From contig NZ_JBISBV010000001.1 of the NCBI RefSeq assembly GCF_046592965.1, positions 744,001 to 808,000 on the forward strand: a DNA stretch of 64,000 nt, given 5' to 3'. The notes below the pieces were generated by a model that saw only the letters and a program-made list of their open reading frames with translations, did no database searches and was not told the origin of the DNA. This DNA comes from Marivita sp046592965. GTDB taxonomy: Bacteria > Pseudomonadota > Alphaproteobacteria > Rhodobacterales > Rhodobacteraceae. A program made the translations under genes and the position numbers. This document shows positions 45,474 to 54,291 of the stretch, in pieces; positions within the stretch are counted from its first letter, which is position 1; each line of letters starts with the position of its first letter.

Positions 45474-46131
45474 AGATTTGCAGATTGCCATAGAATGGCT
45501 GCGCGATCATTACAGCGTCGATCACATGGTATATCATTGGGTGTCTGGCAACGGTGAGCAATATGGATGCGGCACCTAAGATCCGGCATGGGTTCAGCGC
45601 TATCTGGACCAGGGTTATCTGCGCATAGATCCGGTCGTGCTGGGCTGTTACCAGCATTTCCACCCCGTTGACTGGAAACGTCTGGACTGGTCGAGCAAGA
45701 CGGCACGGGCGTTTCAGAAAGACGCGATGGCGCATGGTATCGGTAATCAGGGGTTCTCGATTCCGATCCGCGGGCCGAACGGGCAATTTGCGTTGTTTAC
45801 AGTCAGTCACAGCTGCGATGATGCCGAATGGGCGGGTTTCGCAGAGCTCAACCGGCGCGATCTCATTCTGTTGGCGCATTATTTCAACCAGACCGCGCTC
45901 AATCTTGAACCCGGTCGCAAGCCCGCGCCGACGCAGCCGCTGTCACCGCGAGAGGTGGAAACGATGACGTTGTTGGCTGTCGGATACAGCCGCGCGCAGG
46001 TGGCTGATACCTTGTCGATTTCAGAGCATACCTTGCGGGTTTACATCGAAAGCGCGCGGTTCAAACTCGGGGCGCTCAATACCACGCACGCCGTCGCGCG
46101 TGCGATGGCGCGCGGGCAAATCGTGGTCTAG
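45403..46131 (+). pseudogene. LuxR-family autoinducer-binding regulator with an in-frame stop codon
   Basis: From the GTG at 45403 (an in-frame TAG lies two codons upstream) the frame encodes VGYLEKLPQLDGVIARLECA and continues to CGT, then TAA at 45577-45579 (codon 59), then resumes in the same frame DPAWVQRYLDQGYLRIDPVV through to 46131. Without the stop it would be 242 residues, the normal LuxR length. It has the autoinducer pocket residues (Trp in AWV, Tyr in QRY, Asp-Pro in IDPVV, Trp in DWKRLDW), and a GerE-type helix-turn-helix (SPREVETMTLLAVGYSRAQVADTLSISEHTLRVYIES). The stop sits where LuxR proteins usually have Tyr, so a single change TAT/TAC to TAA explains it. An ATG at 45637 could yield a C-terminal fragment with a partial ligand domain. 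Confidence 0.85.
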
Positions 46132-46211
46132 CGACGCGTTGTCTTTGCATCGGCGATAATTCGCCACGCAACGGGCATCGGTCGCCGTGGCAAGAAACAA
46201 TTCACCTTTGA

Positions 46212-46246
46212 AGCACAGCCTGTTTGCAACAAACGGAGACTGTGCT
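46212..46246 (+). promoter_or_regulatory. Hairpin enclosing the luxI ribosome binding site
   Basis: AGCACAG (46212-46218) pairs with CTGTGCT (46240-46246), ending one base before the luxI ATG. An inner pair GTTTG (46222-46226)/CAAAC (46230-46234) extends it. The ribosome site GGAGA (46235-46239) lies between the two stems. This could limit luxI translation until the structure is opened. Confidence 0.55.
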
Positions 46247-46247
46247 G

Positions 46248-46886
46248 ATGATTCGTTACCTGTATGCCGATCAACTCTCGACCACACCGCTGCTTGCGCG
46301 CACCATGTATCAAGACCGCGCCGACCAGTTCGCAACACGGCTGGGATGGGAGGTCAGCGTTGATAAAAACGGTCAGGAGAGGGATCAATATGACGATCTC
46401 AACCCACTGTATGTGATCTGGGAAAAACCCGACGGCACGCATGGCGGATCGATGCGGTTCTTGCCCACAACCGGACGCACGATGGTCAACGAGCATTTCC
46501 TGACGCTGACGGACGGGGTGGCGTTTCAAAGCCCGTTCATCTGGGAATGTACCCGCTTTTGCCTTGCGCGAAACCCCGAGCCGGGCACTGCTGCGGCGCT
46601 GATGCTGGCTGGAGGCGAGGTGATGCAGGGCTTTGACATTCGCCATTTCGTCGGGGTGTTCGATGCCCGGATGGTGCGTATCTACAACCGGATCGGCGCC
46701 GCGCCCGAGGTTTTGGGAACCCAAGGCGAGGGCCGTCAGGCGATCAGTGTCGGTCTGTGGGAATTTTCCGAAGCTGCGCAAAGGCATGTCTCACAGGTCG
46801 CTGGCGTCTCGTTGGCAGACTCACGGAGTTGGTTCGAGGCGGCCTTTGGCAGCTCGGTGACGCAGTCTGCGGTCCATGCGGCCTAG
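46248..46886 (+). CDS. luxI: Acyl-homoserine-lactone synthase (LuxI family)
   Basis: Makes N-acyl-homoserine lactone signals from SAM and acyl carrier protein. It has 212 residues from the ATG at 46248. The strictly conserved LuxI residues are all present, with canonical numbering at the N-terminus: Arg24, Phe28 and Trp34; then acidic residues Asp46 and Asp49, Arg70 (GSMRFLP), Phe84, Glu100 and Arg103 (WECTRFC). So the enzyme looks functional. It lies 116 bp after the broken luxR frame. Acyl chain length cannot be predicted reliably. The ribosome site is within a hairpin. Confidence 0.92.
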   Translation: MIRYLYADQLSTTPLLARTMYQDRADQFATRLGWEVSVDKNGQERDQYDDLNPLYVIWEKPDGTHGGSMRFLPTTGRTMVNEHFLTLTDGVAFQSPFIWECTRFCLARNPEPGTAAALMLAGGEVMQGFDIRHFVGVFDARMVRIYNRIGAAPEVLGTQGEGRQAISVGLWEFSEAAQRHVSQVAGVSLADSRSWFEAAFGSSVTQSAVHAA

Positions 46887-46955
46887 CGATCGGAATGCCT
46901 GACAATGGACCGCCTGCCGCTGGTGCCTGATTGTCGGGCGATATAGGGTTCGGGC

Positions 46956-48488
46956 ATGACATTGCCCGCCCTCACATATTCGCACGATCAGGCCGCCGCG
47001 CACGATCAGGTCGCAGACATGCTGCGCGAGGCCGGTGTCGATCTTGACACCGGTCACCTGATGCCGCCGCGTGATGGTCAGACCAAGATCATGGCGATCA
47101 CCGGTAAGGCCGGGTCTGGAAAAACGCTGCTTCTGGCGGAACTTTGCAAGGCGTTGCAGGACGCGGGTGTCGATCTCGTTTCAGGCGATTACGAAGGCCG
47201 AAGGCGCAAGGATCGGCGCACTCTGGCGGTGCTTGCGCCAACGAACAAAGCCGCCAGCGTCTTGCGGATGCGCGGCGTTCCGGCGACAACCATTCACCGC
47301 ATCCTGTACACACCGGTCTATGATCCGGAATACGAGCGGATTGCGGAATGGCTGATGGGCAACGACGACCGGCCCGAGATTGAGGGGCTGACAGACGAGG
47401 CGCTGGCGCGGGCCCAACTGTCCTTTGAAACGCACAAATCGATCCCTGCTGCATTGGCTGCCGCCGGGTTGCGCGGTTCGGATTTCATCACCGGCTGGAA
47501 ACGGCGTGAGGATCCGCTCGACATCGGGTTTGTCGATGAGGCGTCGATGCTGGATGAACGTCAGGTCGCAGACCTGCGCGAGATTTTTCCCCATTTGCTG
47601 CTGTTTGGCGATCCGGCGCAGCTCGCGCCCGTTAACCAATCGGGCAAGATGGTGTTTGAATCGCTGGAGCCGTCTCAGGTGATGAACCTGAGCCGCATTC
47701 ACCGGCAGGATGCCGACAACCCGATCCTCGATCTGGCGCACGCGCTCGCCGACCCCGCACTGGATTTTGAGGCTTTCGAACGGATGGTCGAAGAGGCTTC
47801 AAAGACTGACGATCGTGTGGTCTGGGGCCAGCGGGTCGAGGTGGACCTGATGGCGCGGTCCCCCGTGCTTGTCTGGCGCAACGCGACGCGTATTCGCCTG
47901 ATCCACGCCTTTCGCGCAGTGCATGGCGCACCTGAGGATTCACTTTTGGAAGGCGAGCCTCTGATCTGCGACGGGCTTGAACTGCCTCTGAAACACCGCA
48001 AGAAGCGGCTCGATCTCGAGGCGCGGGGTCTGATCAAGGGAGCGCAGGTGATCTATCTCGGTCCGGGGCGAAAGCCGGGATTCTCAAGGCTTCACGTGAT
48101 GGGTGCGGAAGACCCTCAGGTTTCAGCGGCTTCCATCGTGAAGATCGAGAAACCGGGGGAGGAAGAGCCGTTTATTCCCTTCGCCGCCCGCATGGGCGCA
48201 ACCTTCCTGCACGGCGCGGCGGTGACCATTCACAAAGCGCAGGGGTCGCAGTGGGACGAGGTGCAGGTCTTTGCTCCGGATTTATATGCTGCCGCGCGAA
48301 TGGGGCGGGTCGAGGCGGGCCAGCCGCTGTGGAAACGGCTGGCCTATGTCGCTATCACCCGCGCATCGACGCGGCTTCATTGGGTTGTGCGCAACCGGTT
48401 GTCAAAACCCGGCGGCCCGCTTCAAGTGGATGATTTGAAAGCCACGCCCGCGGCGCCCTTGGCGTTGGAGGTCGAGAGCGGGGTCTAG
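46956..48488 (+). CDS. ATP-dependent DNA helicase, RecD/Dda-like
   Basis: Superfamily 1 helicase, 510 residues. Walker A is GKAGSGKT (50-57), motif Ia is APTNKAASVLRMRG, Walker B is IGFVDEASML, motif III is LLFGDPAQLAPVNQSG, then LSRIHRQD. The C-terminal UvrD_C_2 block includes AAVTIHKAQGSQWDEVQVF and AYVAITRAST. It lacks the RecD N-terminal region that binds RecBC and stands without recB/recC, so it probably works alone in replication or repair, like phage Dda. It starts 69 bp after luxI and ends one base from the stop of a convergent reductase gene. Confidence 0.88.
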   Translation: MTLPALTYSHDQAAAHDQVADMLREAGVDLDTGHLMPPRDGQTKIMAITGKAGSGKTLLLAELCKALQDAGVDLVSGDYEGRRRKDRRTLAVLAPTNKAASVLRMRGVPATTIHRILYTPVYDPEYERIAEWLMGNDDRPEIEGLTDEALARAQLSFETHKSIPAALAAAGLRGSDFITGWKRREDPLDIGFVDEASMLDERQVADLREIFPHLLLFGDPAQLAPVNQSGKMVFESLEPSQVMNLSRIHRQDADNPILDLAHALADPALDFEAFERMVEEASKTDDRVVWGQRVEVDLMARSPVLVWRNATRIRLIHAFRAVHGAPEDSLLEGEPLICDGLELPLKHRKKRLDLEARGLIKGAQVIYLGPGRKPGFSRLHVMGAEDPQVSAASIVKIEKPGEEEPFIPFAARMGATFLHGAAVTIHKAQGSQWDEVQVFAPDLYAAARMGRVEAGQPLWKRLAYVAITRASTRLHWVVRNRLSKPGGPLQVDDLKATPAAPLALEVESGV

Positions 48489-48489
48489 A

Positions 48490-49509
48490 TCACAGCTTGA
48501 CGACCTGCTTTCCCATATTGCCACCTTTCAGCATTGCGATGAACGCCTCCGGCGCATTTTCGAGGCCTTCGGCCACGTCTTCAAGATAGGAGATCTCGCC
48601 GGCCTCAACCTTTGGGCCGACATCGGCCAGGAACTCGGGGAACTCATCCCAGTGGTCGAAGATGATGAAACCCGTCACCTGTAGTCGGTTCACAAGAATG
48701 CTGCGCCACATCGCAGGAAGCTGGTTTTCTTCGGCGATATTGTCGCCGCCGTACCACGCAACCATGCCGCAAATCGGTATGCGCCCGTGCACGTTCATCA
48801 GCGGCAGAACCGCCTCGATGAGCTGGCCCGCAACGTTCTCCCAATATATGTCGACACCGTCCGGGGCCGCTTCGGCAATCGCGGCGCGCAGGGATTTCGC
48901 GTCGTCATGCGCGTGGTGGTCGATTGCGGCGTCAAACCCGAACGTCTCGGTGGCGATGCGGCATTTTTCTTCTCCTCCGGCGATGGCCACGGTGCGCAGG
49001 CCCAGGCTCTTGGCGAGTTGTCCCACCATAGAGCCGACGGGTCCGGTGGCGGCACCGACAACCAGTGTTTCGCCGGCTTTGGGATTGCCATACTTGTGCA
49101 ACCCGACCCAACCGGTCAGTCCCGGCATGCCAAGCACGCCCAATGCGGTGGATGCCGGAACCGATCCGTCAAGTTTGCGCAAAACACTGGCTGGAAGCGT
49201 TGCATGGCTGGCCCAGCCGGTCATTCCGGTGACGGTATCCCCTTCGGCAAAATCGTCTGCGTTGCTTTTCAACACGCGCCCTACACCCTGACCGGTCATG
49301 GTGTCGCCGATTTCGAGCGATTCTGCATAGCTCTTGGCGTCGTCCATGCGGCCCCGCATATAGGGGTCGAGCGACAGGTGCGTGACCTCGATCAACACCT
49401 CGCCTTTGCCCGGTTCAGGCAGAGCGCCGGTTTCCAGTTTGAAGTCGTCTTGCACTGGTGCGCCTTCGGGGCGGCGGGCCAATGTGATGCGGGACATTTG
49501 ATCGGACAT
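48490..49509 (-). CDS. NADP-dependent oxidoreductase, CurA-like (MDR superfamily)
   Basis: A 339-residue zinc-independent medium-chain reductase. The N-terminus MSRITLARRPEGAPVQDDFKLE and HLSLDPYMRGRMDDAKSY are the hallmarks of the NADPH-dependent curcumin/leukotriene B4 reductase branch, and the NADP motif is VVGAATGPVGSMVGQLAKSLG. Members reduce the double bond of alpha,beta-unsaturated carbonyls. The ATG at 49509 has AGGAGG 5 bases upstream; an ATG 24 bases further out does not. It is last in the minus-strand run after rpe and converges on the helicase gene with one base between stops. Confidence 0.88.
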   Translation of the reverse strand: MSDQMSRITLARRPEGAPVQDDFKLETGALPEPGKGEVLIEVTHLSLDPYMRGRMDDAKSYAESLEIGDTMTGQGVGRVLKSNADDFAEGDTVTGMTGWASHATLPASVLRKLDGSVPASTALGVLGMPGLTGWVGLHKYGNPKAGETLVVGAATGPVGSMVGQLAKSLGLRTVAIAGGEEKCRIATETFGFDAAIDHHAHDDAKSLRAAIAEAAPDGVDIYWENVAGQLIEAVLPLMNVHGRIPICGMVAWYGGDNIAEENQLPAMWRSILVNRLQVTGFIIFDHWDEFPEFLADVGPKVEAGEISYLEDVAEGLENAPEAFIAMLKGGNMGKQVVKL

Positions 49510-49561
49510 AAAACCTCCTGAGTTTCGTCTCATGAGGTCAATGCCCGGCGCGCCGGAAAGT

Positions 49562-50242
49562 TCAGTTCACAGCTTCGCGAATGGCGCGCATATTGTCGCC
49601 ATAGGGCGCAGGGTTTTCGACCGACCCGCCTTTGAAGACGGCCGAACCGGCAACCAGAACGTCGGCCCCTGCGGCGACGACCAAAGGTGCGGTTCTGGGA
49701 TCGACGCCGCCATCCACTTCGATATGGACCTCGCGATCCCCGATCATTTCTCGCAACTCGCTGACTTTCTGAACACAGGGGTGAATGAAGCTCTGGCCGC
49801 CAAAGCCGGGGTTCACGGTCATCACGCAGATCATATCGACCAGATCGAGCAGGGGCGCTGCCGCTTCGGCTGGTGTGCCGGGGTTGAGCGCCAGTCCTGC
49901 CTTGGCTCCGCTGGCCCGGATCGCTTGCAATGTACGGTGGATATGGGGGCCGGCCTCGACATGGGCGGTGATGATGTCGGCACCTGCATCTGCGAACGCC
50001 TCGATATACGGATCGACAGGCGCGATCATCAGGTGAACGTCCATAAGCGTCTTGATATGGGGCCGAATGGCGGCGCAGGTCGCGGGACCGAACGTGATGT
50101 TGGGCACAAAATGGCCGTCCATGACATCGACGTGTATCCAGTCCGCGCCCTGCGCTTCGACCGCTTGGATCTCGGCACCGAAATTGGCGAAGTCGGAGGC
50201 GAGGATGGATGGGGCGATCTTAACCGAACGGTCGAATGTCAT
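49562..50242 (-). CDS. rpe: Ribulose-phosphate 3-epimerase
   Basis: Interconverts ribulose-5-phosphate and xylulose-5-phosphate in the pentose phosphate pathway. It has 226 residues, a TIM barrel with a divalent metal site. It contains KIAPSILASDFANFG, the metal and catalytic residues in WIHVDVMDGHFVPNITFGP, HLMI, VNPGFGGQSFI and VDGGVDPRTAPLV. GGAG precedes the ATG. It follows the hydroxyacid reductase gene after 30 bp, within a run that begins with mreB. Confidence 0.95.
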   Translation of the reverse strand: MTFDRSVKIAPSILASDFANFGAEIQAVEAQGADWIHVDVMDGHFVPNITFGPATCAAIRPHIKTLMDVHLMIAPVDPYIEAFADAGADIITAHVEAGPHIHRTLQAIRASGAKAGLALNPGTPAEAAAPLLDLVDMICVMTVNPGFGGQSFIHPCVQKVSELREMIGDREVHIEVDGGVDPRTAPLVVAAGADVLVAGSAVFKGGSVENPAPYGDNMRAIREAVN

Positions 50243-50272
50243 TGTGGCGGCTCCAATGTGATTGATGCGGTG

Positions 50273-51208
50273 TTAATATCCGGCGTCGCGATCGACAAGA
50301 TGCAGCAGCGGTTCGCCAGCCTCGGAGCGGCGGATGTTCTCGACCACTGCGCGCGCCGCACTCGGCGGGCGGGTCTGCGAGGCGATGTGCGGCGTGACCG
50401 TGACGCTTGGGTGCGACCAGAACGGATGATCGCGTGGCAACGGTTCGGTGCGAAACACATCAAGCGTTGCATGCGCCACCTGTCCGCTGTCGAGCGCGTC
50501 AAGCAGAGCGCTGTCGTCGATCAGTGGCCCACGTCCGGGGTTTAGGACGAACGCACCGTGCGGCAATAGCGCGAGTGTTTCAGCATTCAGCGTATTTTGC
50601 GTGGCAGGTGTGTCCGGCAATAGCAGGATCACGATCTGCGAATTGCGCAGGGTTTCCCTCAGGCCGTCCGCACCGTGCAGGCACGTGATCCCGTCCACGG
50701 ATTTGGCGGTGCGCGACCATCCGGTGACCGGAAAGCCAAGCCGCGAGAGCGCCTGTCCGCAGGCGGTGCCAAGTTCGCCCAGCCCCAGTATTCCGACCGG
50801 ACGATCGGCCGAAACCGGTGGCGCCTTGGCCGACCATTGGTGATCCGGATTGACGATATGTGCGTCCATTCCAAGATGATGTCGCAACGCGTGGCCCGTG
50901 ACCCACTCCACCATACCTTGCGTCAGGCCGGCATCATCGACCATGCGCGCAAAGGGCACGGTGAGGGTCGGATTGCCAACCGCGTCTTCGACGCCTGCCC
51001 AAAGGTTCAGAACCGCTTTCAGCCGGGTGAAGGGCGTGAAATCCTGAACCTCGGAGTTGGGCGCATAGATGATGTAATCAACGCTGTCGGCCGGCAAGTC
51101 GGTCGCCAATCTATAGTCCAGCCCGGTATCGTTCAGCGCGTTGCGCAGCGGGGTTTCGTAGTCCGCCCAACGCGTTGCGTGGGCGGCGAAAAGAATGTTG
51201 ACGGACAT
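50273..51208 (-). CDS. ghrA: Glyoxylate/hydroxypyruvate reductase A-type 2-hydroxyacid dehydrogenase
   Basis: NAD(P)H-dependent D-2-hydroxyacid dehydrogenase, 311 residues. The nucleotide-binding motif is GILGLGELGTACGQAL, the segment NPGRGPLIDDSALLDALDSG carries the usual Arg-adjacent site, and the catalytic histidine lies in VTVTPHIASQTRP. The N-terminus (MSVNILFAAHATRWADY) and the catalytic segment resemble GhrA. It would reduce glyoxylate or hydroxypyruvate, which is plausible in an organism using the ethylmalonyl-CoA route. Its ATG is 3 bases after the rodA stop, so it is tied to the cell-shape operon. Confidence 0.88.
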   Translation of the reverse strand: MSVNILFAAHATRWADYETPLRNALNDTGLDYRLATDLPADSVDYIIYAPNSEVQDFTPFTRLKAVLNLWAGVEDAVGNPTLTVPFARMVDDAGLTQGMVEWVTGHALRHHLGMDAHIVNPDHQWSAKAPPVSADRPVGILGLGELGTACGQALSRLGFPVTGWSRTAKSVDGITCLHGADGLRETLRNSQIVILLLPDTPATQNTLNAETLALLPHGAFVLNPGRGPLIDDSALLDALDSGQVAHATLDVFRTEPLPRDHPFWSHPSVTVTPHIASQTRPPSAARAVVENIRRSEAGEPLLHLVDRDAGY

Positions 51209-51211
51209 GGA

Positions 51212-52351
51212 TTACCTCGCGCGGTGGATATGAGCGCTTTGTACAAGGCCGAACGCGATCATCAAGACCAGCATCGCCGATCCGCCATAACTCACCAGAG
51301 GCAGAGGGACACCCACGACAGGGGCCAGGCCCATCACCATCGACATGTTGACGGCAAAGTACAAAAAGAACGTGACGCCGATGCCGAGGATCAGCAGGGA
51401 TGAGTAGCGGTCGCGGTTTTGCAGGGCGGCGATGATGCAGAAGATCAGGATCAGAACATAAAGCAGCAGCAGTGAAATGCCGCCGATGAACCCGAATTCC
51501 TCGGCCAGTGTGTTGAAAATGAAATCCGTGTGTTTCTCTGGCAAGAAATTCAGACGCGATTGGGTGCCTTGCATGAAACCGCGCCCGGTCCAGCCGCCCG
51601 ATCCCATCGCAATCTTGGCTTGGGTGATGTGATAGCCCGCGCCAAGCGGGTCTGAACTCGGATCGAGGAACGTGTCGATGCGGCGGAACTGATATTCCTT
51701 GAGCAATTGCCAATCCGTGCCACGGCTTAGGAAGATGGCATAGATGCCGCCGGTTCCTGCGGCGATCACGGTTGCGAAATACGCCCAGTGTACGCCGGCG
51801 AGAAACATCATCAATCCGCCCCCGGCAACGAGCAATATGGCGGTGCCGAGATCGGGTTGCGTCAGCACCATGAAGGTGGGCAACAGGATGATGAAGATCG
51901 GCAAGAGCACCCAGAACGGGTGCGAGGTTTTACGCATCGGCAGCCAGTCGTAATACGCCGCAAGCACCATCACCATGGCGACTTTCATCAATTCGGACGG
52001 TTGCAGGCGCATGAACCCAAGGTCGATCCAGCGCTGTGCGCCCATCCCGACAGAGCCGAAGAACTCGACCGCGACCAGCAAACCCAGCGCGATGAGATAG
52101 GCCATGACGGACATGTTGCGCCAGAACCAGATCGGCACCATCGCCACGATGAACATAAGCGCCACGCCAAGCGCAAAGCGTTTGATCTGCGGTTCGGCCC
52201 AGGGTGTCATCGACCCGCCAGCAACCGAGTAGAGCATCAGGAAACCGACACCGGCAATCGCGGCCAGAAGGGCCACCAGAGGCCAGTTGATGAACAACAT
52301 CTTGCGCCATCCCGCCGGAACGGTCTTGACGGTATATTCAAGATAACTCAT
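51212..52351 (-). CDS. rodA: Rod-shape-determining peptidoglycan polymerase RodA
   Basis: SEDS-family glycosyltransferase, 379 residues with about ten membrane helices, that polymerises glycan strands for side-wall growth together with PBP2. Landmarks are GAQRWIDLGFMRLQPSELMKVAMVM (SEDS signature), VLTQPDLGTAILLVAGG with the catalytic Asp, GRGFMQGTQSRLNFLPEKHTDFIF and LPLVSYGGSAML. It overlaps mrdA by 4 bp and abuts the hydroxyacid reductase gene. Confidence 0.96.
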   Translation of the reverse strand: MSYLEYTVKTVPAGWRKMLFINWPLVALLAAIAGVGFLMLYSVAGGSMTPWAEPQIKRFALGVALMFIVAMVPIWFWRNMSVMAYLIALGLLVAVEFFGSVGMGAQRWIDLGFMRLQPSELMKVAMVMVLAAYYDWLPMRKTSHPFWVLLPIFIILLPTFMVLTQPDLGTAILLVAGGGLMMFLAGVHWAYFATVIAAGTGGIYAIFLSRGTDWQLLKEYQFRRIDTFLDPSSDPLGAGYHITQAKIAMGSGGWTGRGFMQGTQSRLNFLPEKHTDFIFNTLAEEFGFIGGISLLLLYVLILIFCIIAALQNRDRYSSLLILGIGVTFFLYFAVNMSMVMGLAPVVGVPLPLVSYGGSAMLVLMIAFGLVQSAHIHRAR

Positions 52352-54291
52352 GCCCGGCTGTTTCCGTCCGGGTGATTGGCTTGCAGGATCTTCTGCAACC
52401 GATCCTGCTGGCTTTGAATGCGCTCCCGATCGCCAGAGGGGTATGCCTCGAGTGGGGGAGTGTCGCCATAAAGTGCCTGCAACGTGATGTCCCGGGCGAT
52501 CGGAGCGGCCGCTGCAGATCCGCCGCCACCGTGTTCGACAACGACGGACACGGAAATCCGGGGCGCTTCATAGGGGGCGTAATTCACGAACAAGGCATGG
52601 TCGCGCCGGTTCCACGGCAGATCCTCGTTGCGGGTCACGCCGCGCGCACGCTCGGCAGGCGTGATGTTGCGGACCTGGCTGGTGCCGGTCTTGCCGGCCA
52701 TGCGGTAGGCGTCTTCGATGATGCGAGAGCGATAGGCCGTGCCGCGCCGGTTGTTGCTGACGGCGAACATGGCACGTCGGATCTGGCGCAGGTGGTTCTC
52801 GTTGAAGCCGAGATCGTCGCCGCCCGCTAGCGCCTGATCGGTGCCGTCGATGTGACGCACCAAGCGTGGAGTGACTGACCTTCCGGTCGCCAGACGCGCG
52901 GTCATCACCGCTTGCTGCAACGGCGAGCTGAGCACGAAACCCTGGCCGATCGAAGCGTTCACCGTATCGCCGATCACCCACGCCTTGCCGCGTTCGCGCA
53001 GCTTCCAATCCTTGTTGGGGATCAGGCCATCGGTGACAGCAGACATGCCGATGCTGAACGCCTGACCGAGGCCGAGCCGCTGCGCGGTTTCGGCAATGCG
53101 TTCGATGCCGACCTTGAGCGCGAGGTCGTAGTAATACACGTCACAGCTTTCGCGCAGCGATTGCTCGAGGTTCATGTGGCCGTGGCCCGCGCGTTTCCAG
53201 CAGTGAAAACGTCGTCCGCCCACCTTGAGGTGTCCGGGGCACCAGACGGTTTCGTCCGGCGCGACCACTCCGGCGTCAAGCGCCGCAAGTGCCGTGACCA
53301 TCTTGAAGGTCGAGCCGGGCGGATACGCGTCCTGCACGGTTTTCGATGCCAGCGGGCGGTGGTCGTTTTCGCGAAGCACGCTGTAATCGGCCACCGAAAT
53401 GCCGCGTACGAACTTGTTGGGATCGTATGAGGGCGAAGACGCGATGCCCAGCAGATCGCCATTGGTCACGTCCATCACCACGACCGACGCGCTTTCCTCG
53501 CCCAGTCGCGCCTGGATGTAGCTTTGCAAATTGCTGTCGACGGTCAACTGCATGTCCAGACCCGGTGTGCCTTCGCGGCGGTCAAGCTCTCGCATGACAC
53601 GGCCGACGGCGTTCACCTCGACGCGCTTGGCTCCGGCGCGACCGCGCAGCTTTTCTTCGTGCCGCGCCTCGATCCCGACCTTGCCGATCTGGAATCGCGG
53701 GATGCGCAGAACCGGATCGGGCGCGTCATAGCGCGCCAGATCCCGCTCACTGACCGGGCCGACATAACCGACCACATGTGCGAAATCGCCACGCCGCGGA
53801 TAGACACGCGACAAGCCGACCTCGGGCGTGACGCCGGGCAGGGCCGGGGCATTGACGGCGACACGGCTGATGTCTTGCCAGGATACACGTTCAGCCACCG
53901 TGACCGGCAGGAACGGCGCGCTGCGCTGCATCTCAAGCAGGGCGCGGTTCAATTCGACTTCGTCAAGTTCCACAAGCGAGGACAGACGCGCGATCACGTC
54001 ATCCACATTGCCTGCATCTTCGCGCACCATCGTGATGCGGTAGGACGGCGCATTTCCGGCGAGAATGACACCGTTGCGATCAAAGATCTGGCCGCGGCTC
54101 GGGGGGATCAGCCGGATGTTGATCCTGTTTTCTTCGGCGAGAAGGCGAAATTCGTCGGCTTGATCAACCTGCAAGTGCTGCATGCGCAGGCCCAAAGCCC
54201 CAGCAAACGCCAGTTGCGCACCGCCAAGGATCACCCCGCGACGCGAGATTTTGCGGATGCTTTCCGCGGTGTCTTTTGGCGCACGCCTCAT
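52348..54291 (-). CDS. mrdA: Penicillin-binding protein 2
   Basis: Class B peptidoglycan transpeptidase, partner of RodA in elongation. It has 647 residues with a short cytoplasmic N-terminus, one membrane helix (about 19-36), a dimerisation domain and the transpeptidase domain. The active-site SxxK is Ser327-Lys330 (PPGSTFK), the SxN-type motif lies near RESCDVYYYD, and KTGTS is present in MAGKTGTSQVRN. The start MRRAPKDTAESIRK at 54291 overlaps the mreD stop by 4 bp; in-frame sequence further upstream lies inside mreD and is not coding. It also overlaps rodA at its 3' end. Confidence 0.95.
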   Translation of the reverse strand: MRRAPKDTAESIRKISRRGVILGGAQLAFAGALGLRMQHLQVDQADEFRLLAEENRINIRLIPPSRGQIFDRNGVILAGNAPSYRITMVREDAGNVDDVIARLSSLVELDEVELNRALLEMQRSAPFLPVTVAERVSWQDISRVAVNAPALPGVTPEVGLSRVYPRRGDFAHVVGYVGPVSERDLARYDAPDPVLRIPRFQIGKVGIEARHEEKLRGRAGAKRVEVNAVGRVMRELDRREGTPGLDMQLTVDSNLQSYIQARLGEESASVVVMDVTNGDLLGIASSPSYDPNKFVRGISVADYSVLRENDHRPLASKTVQDAYPPGSTFKMVTALAALDAGVVAPDETVWCPGHLKVGGRRFHCWKRAGHGHMNLEQSLRESCDVYYYDLALKVGIERIAETAQRLGLGQAFSIGMSAVTDGLIPNKDWKLRERGKAWVIGDTVNASIGQGFVLSSPLQQAVMTARLATGRSVTPRLVRHIDGTDQALAGGDDLGFNENHLRQIRRAMFAVSNNRRGTAYRSRIIEDAYRMAGKTGTSQVRNITPAERARGVTRNEDLPWNRRDHALFVNYAPYEAPRISVSVVVEHGGGGSAAAAPIARDITLQALYGDTPPLEAYPSGDRERIQSQQDRLQKILQANHPDGNSRA

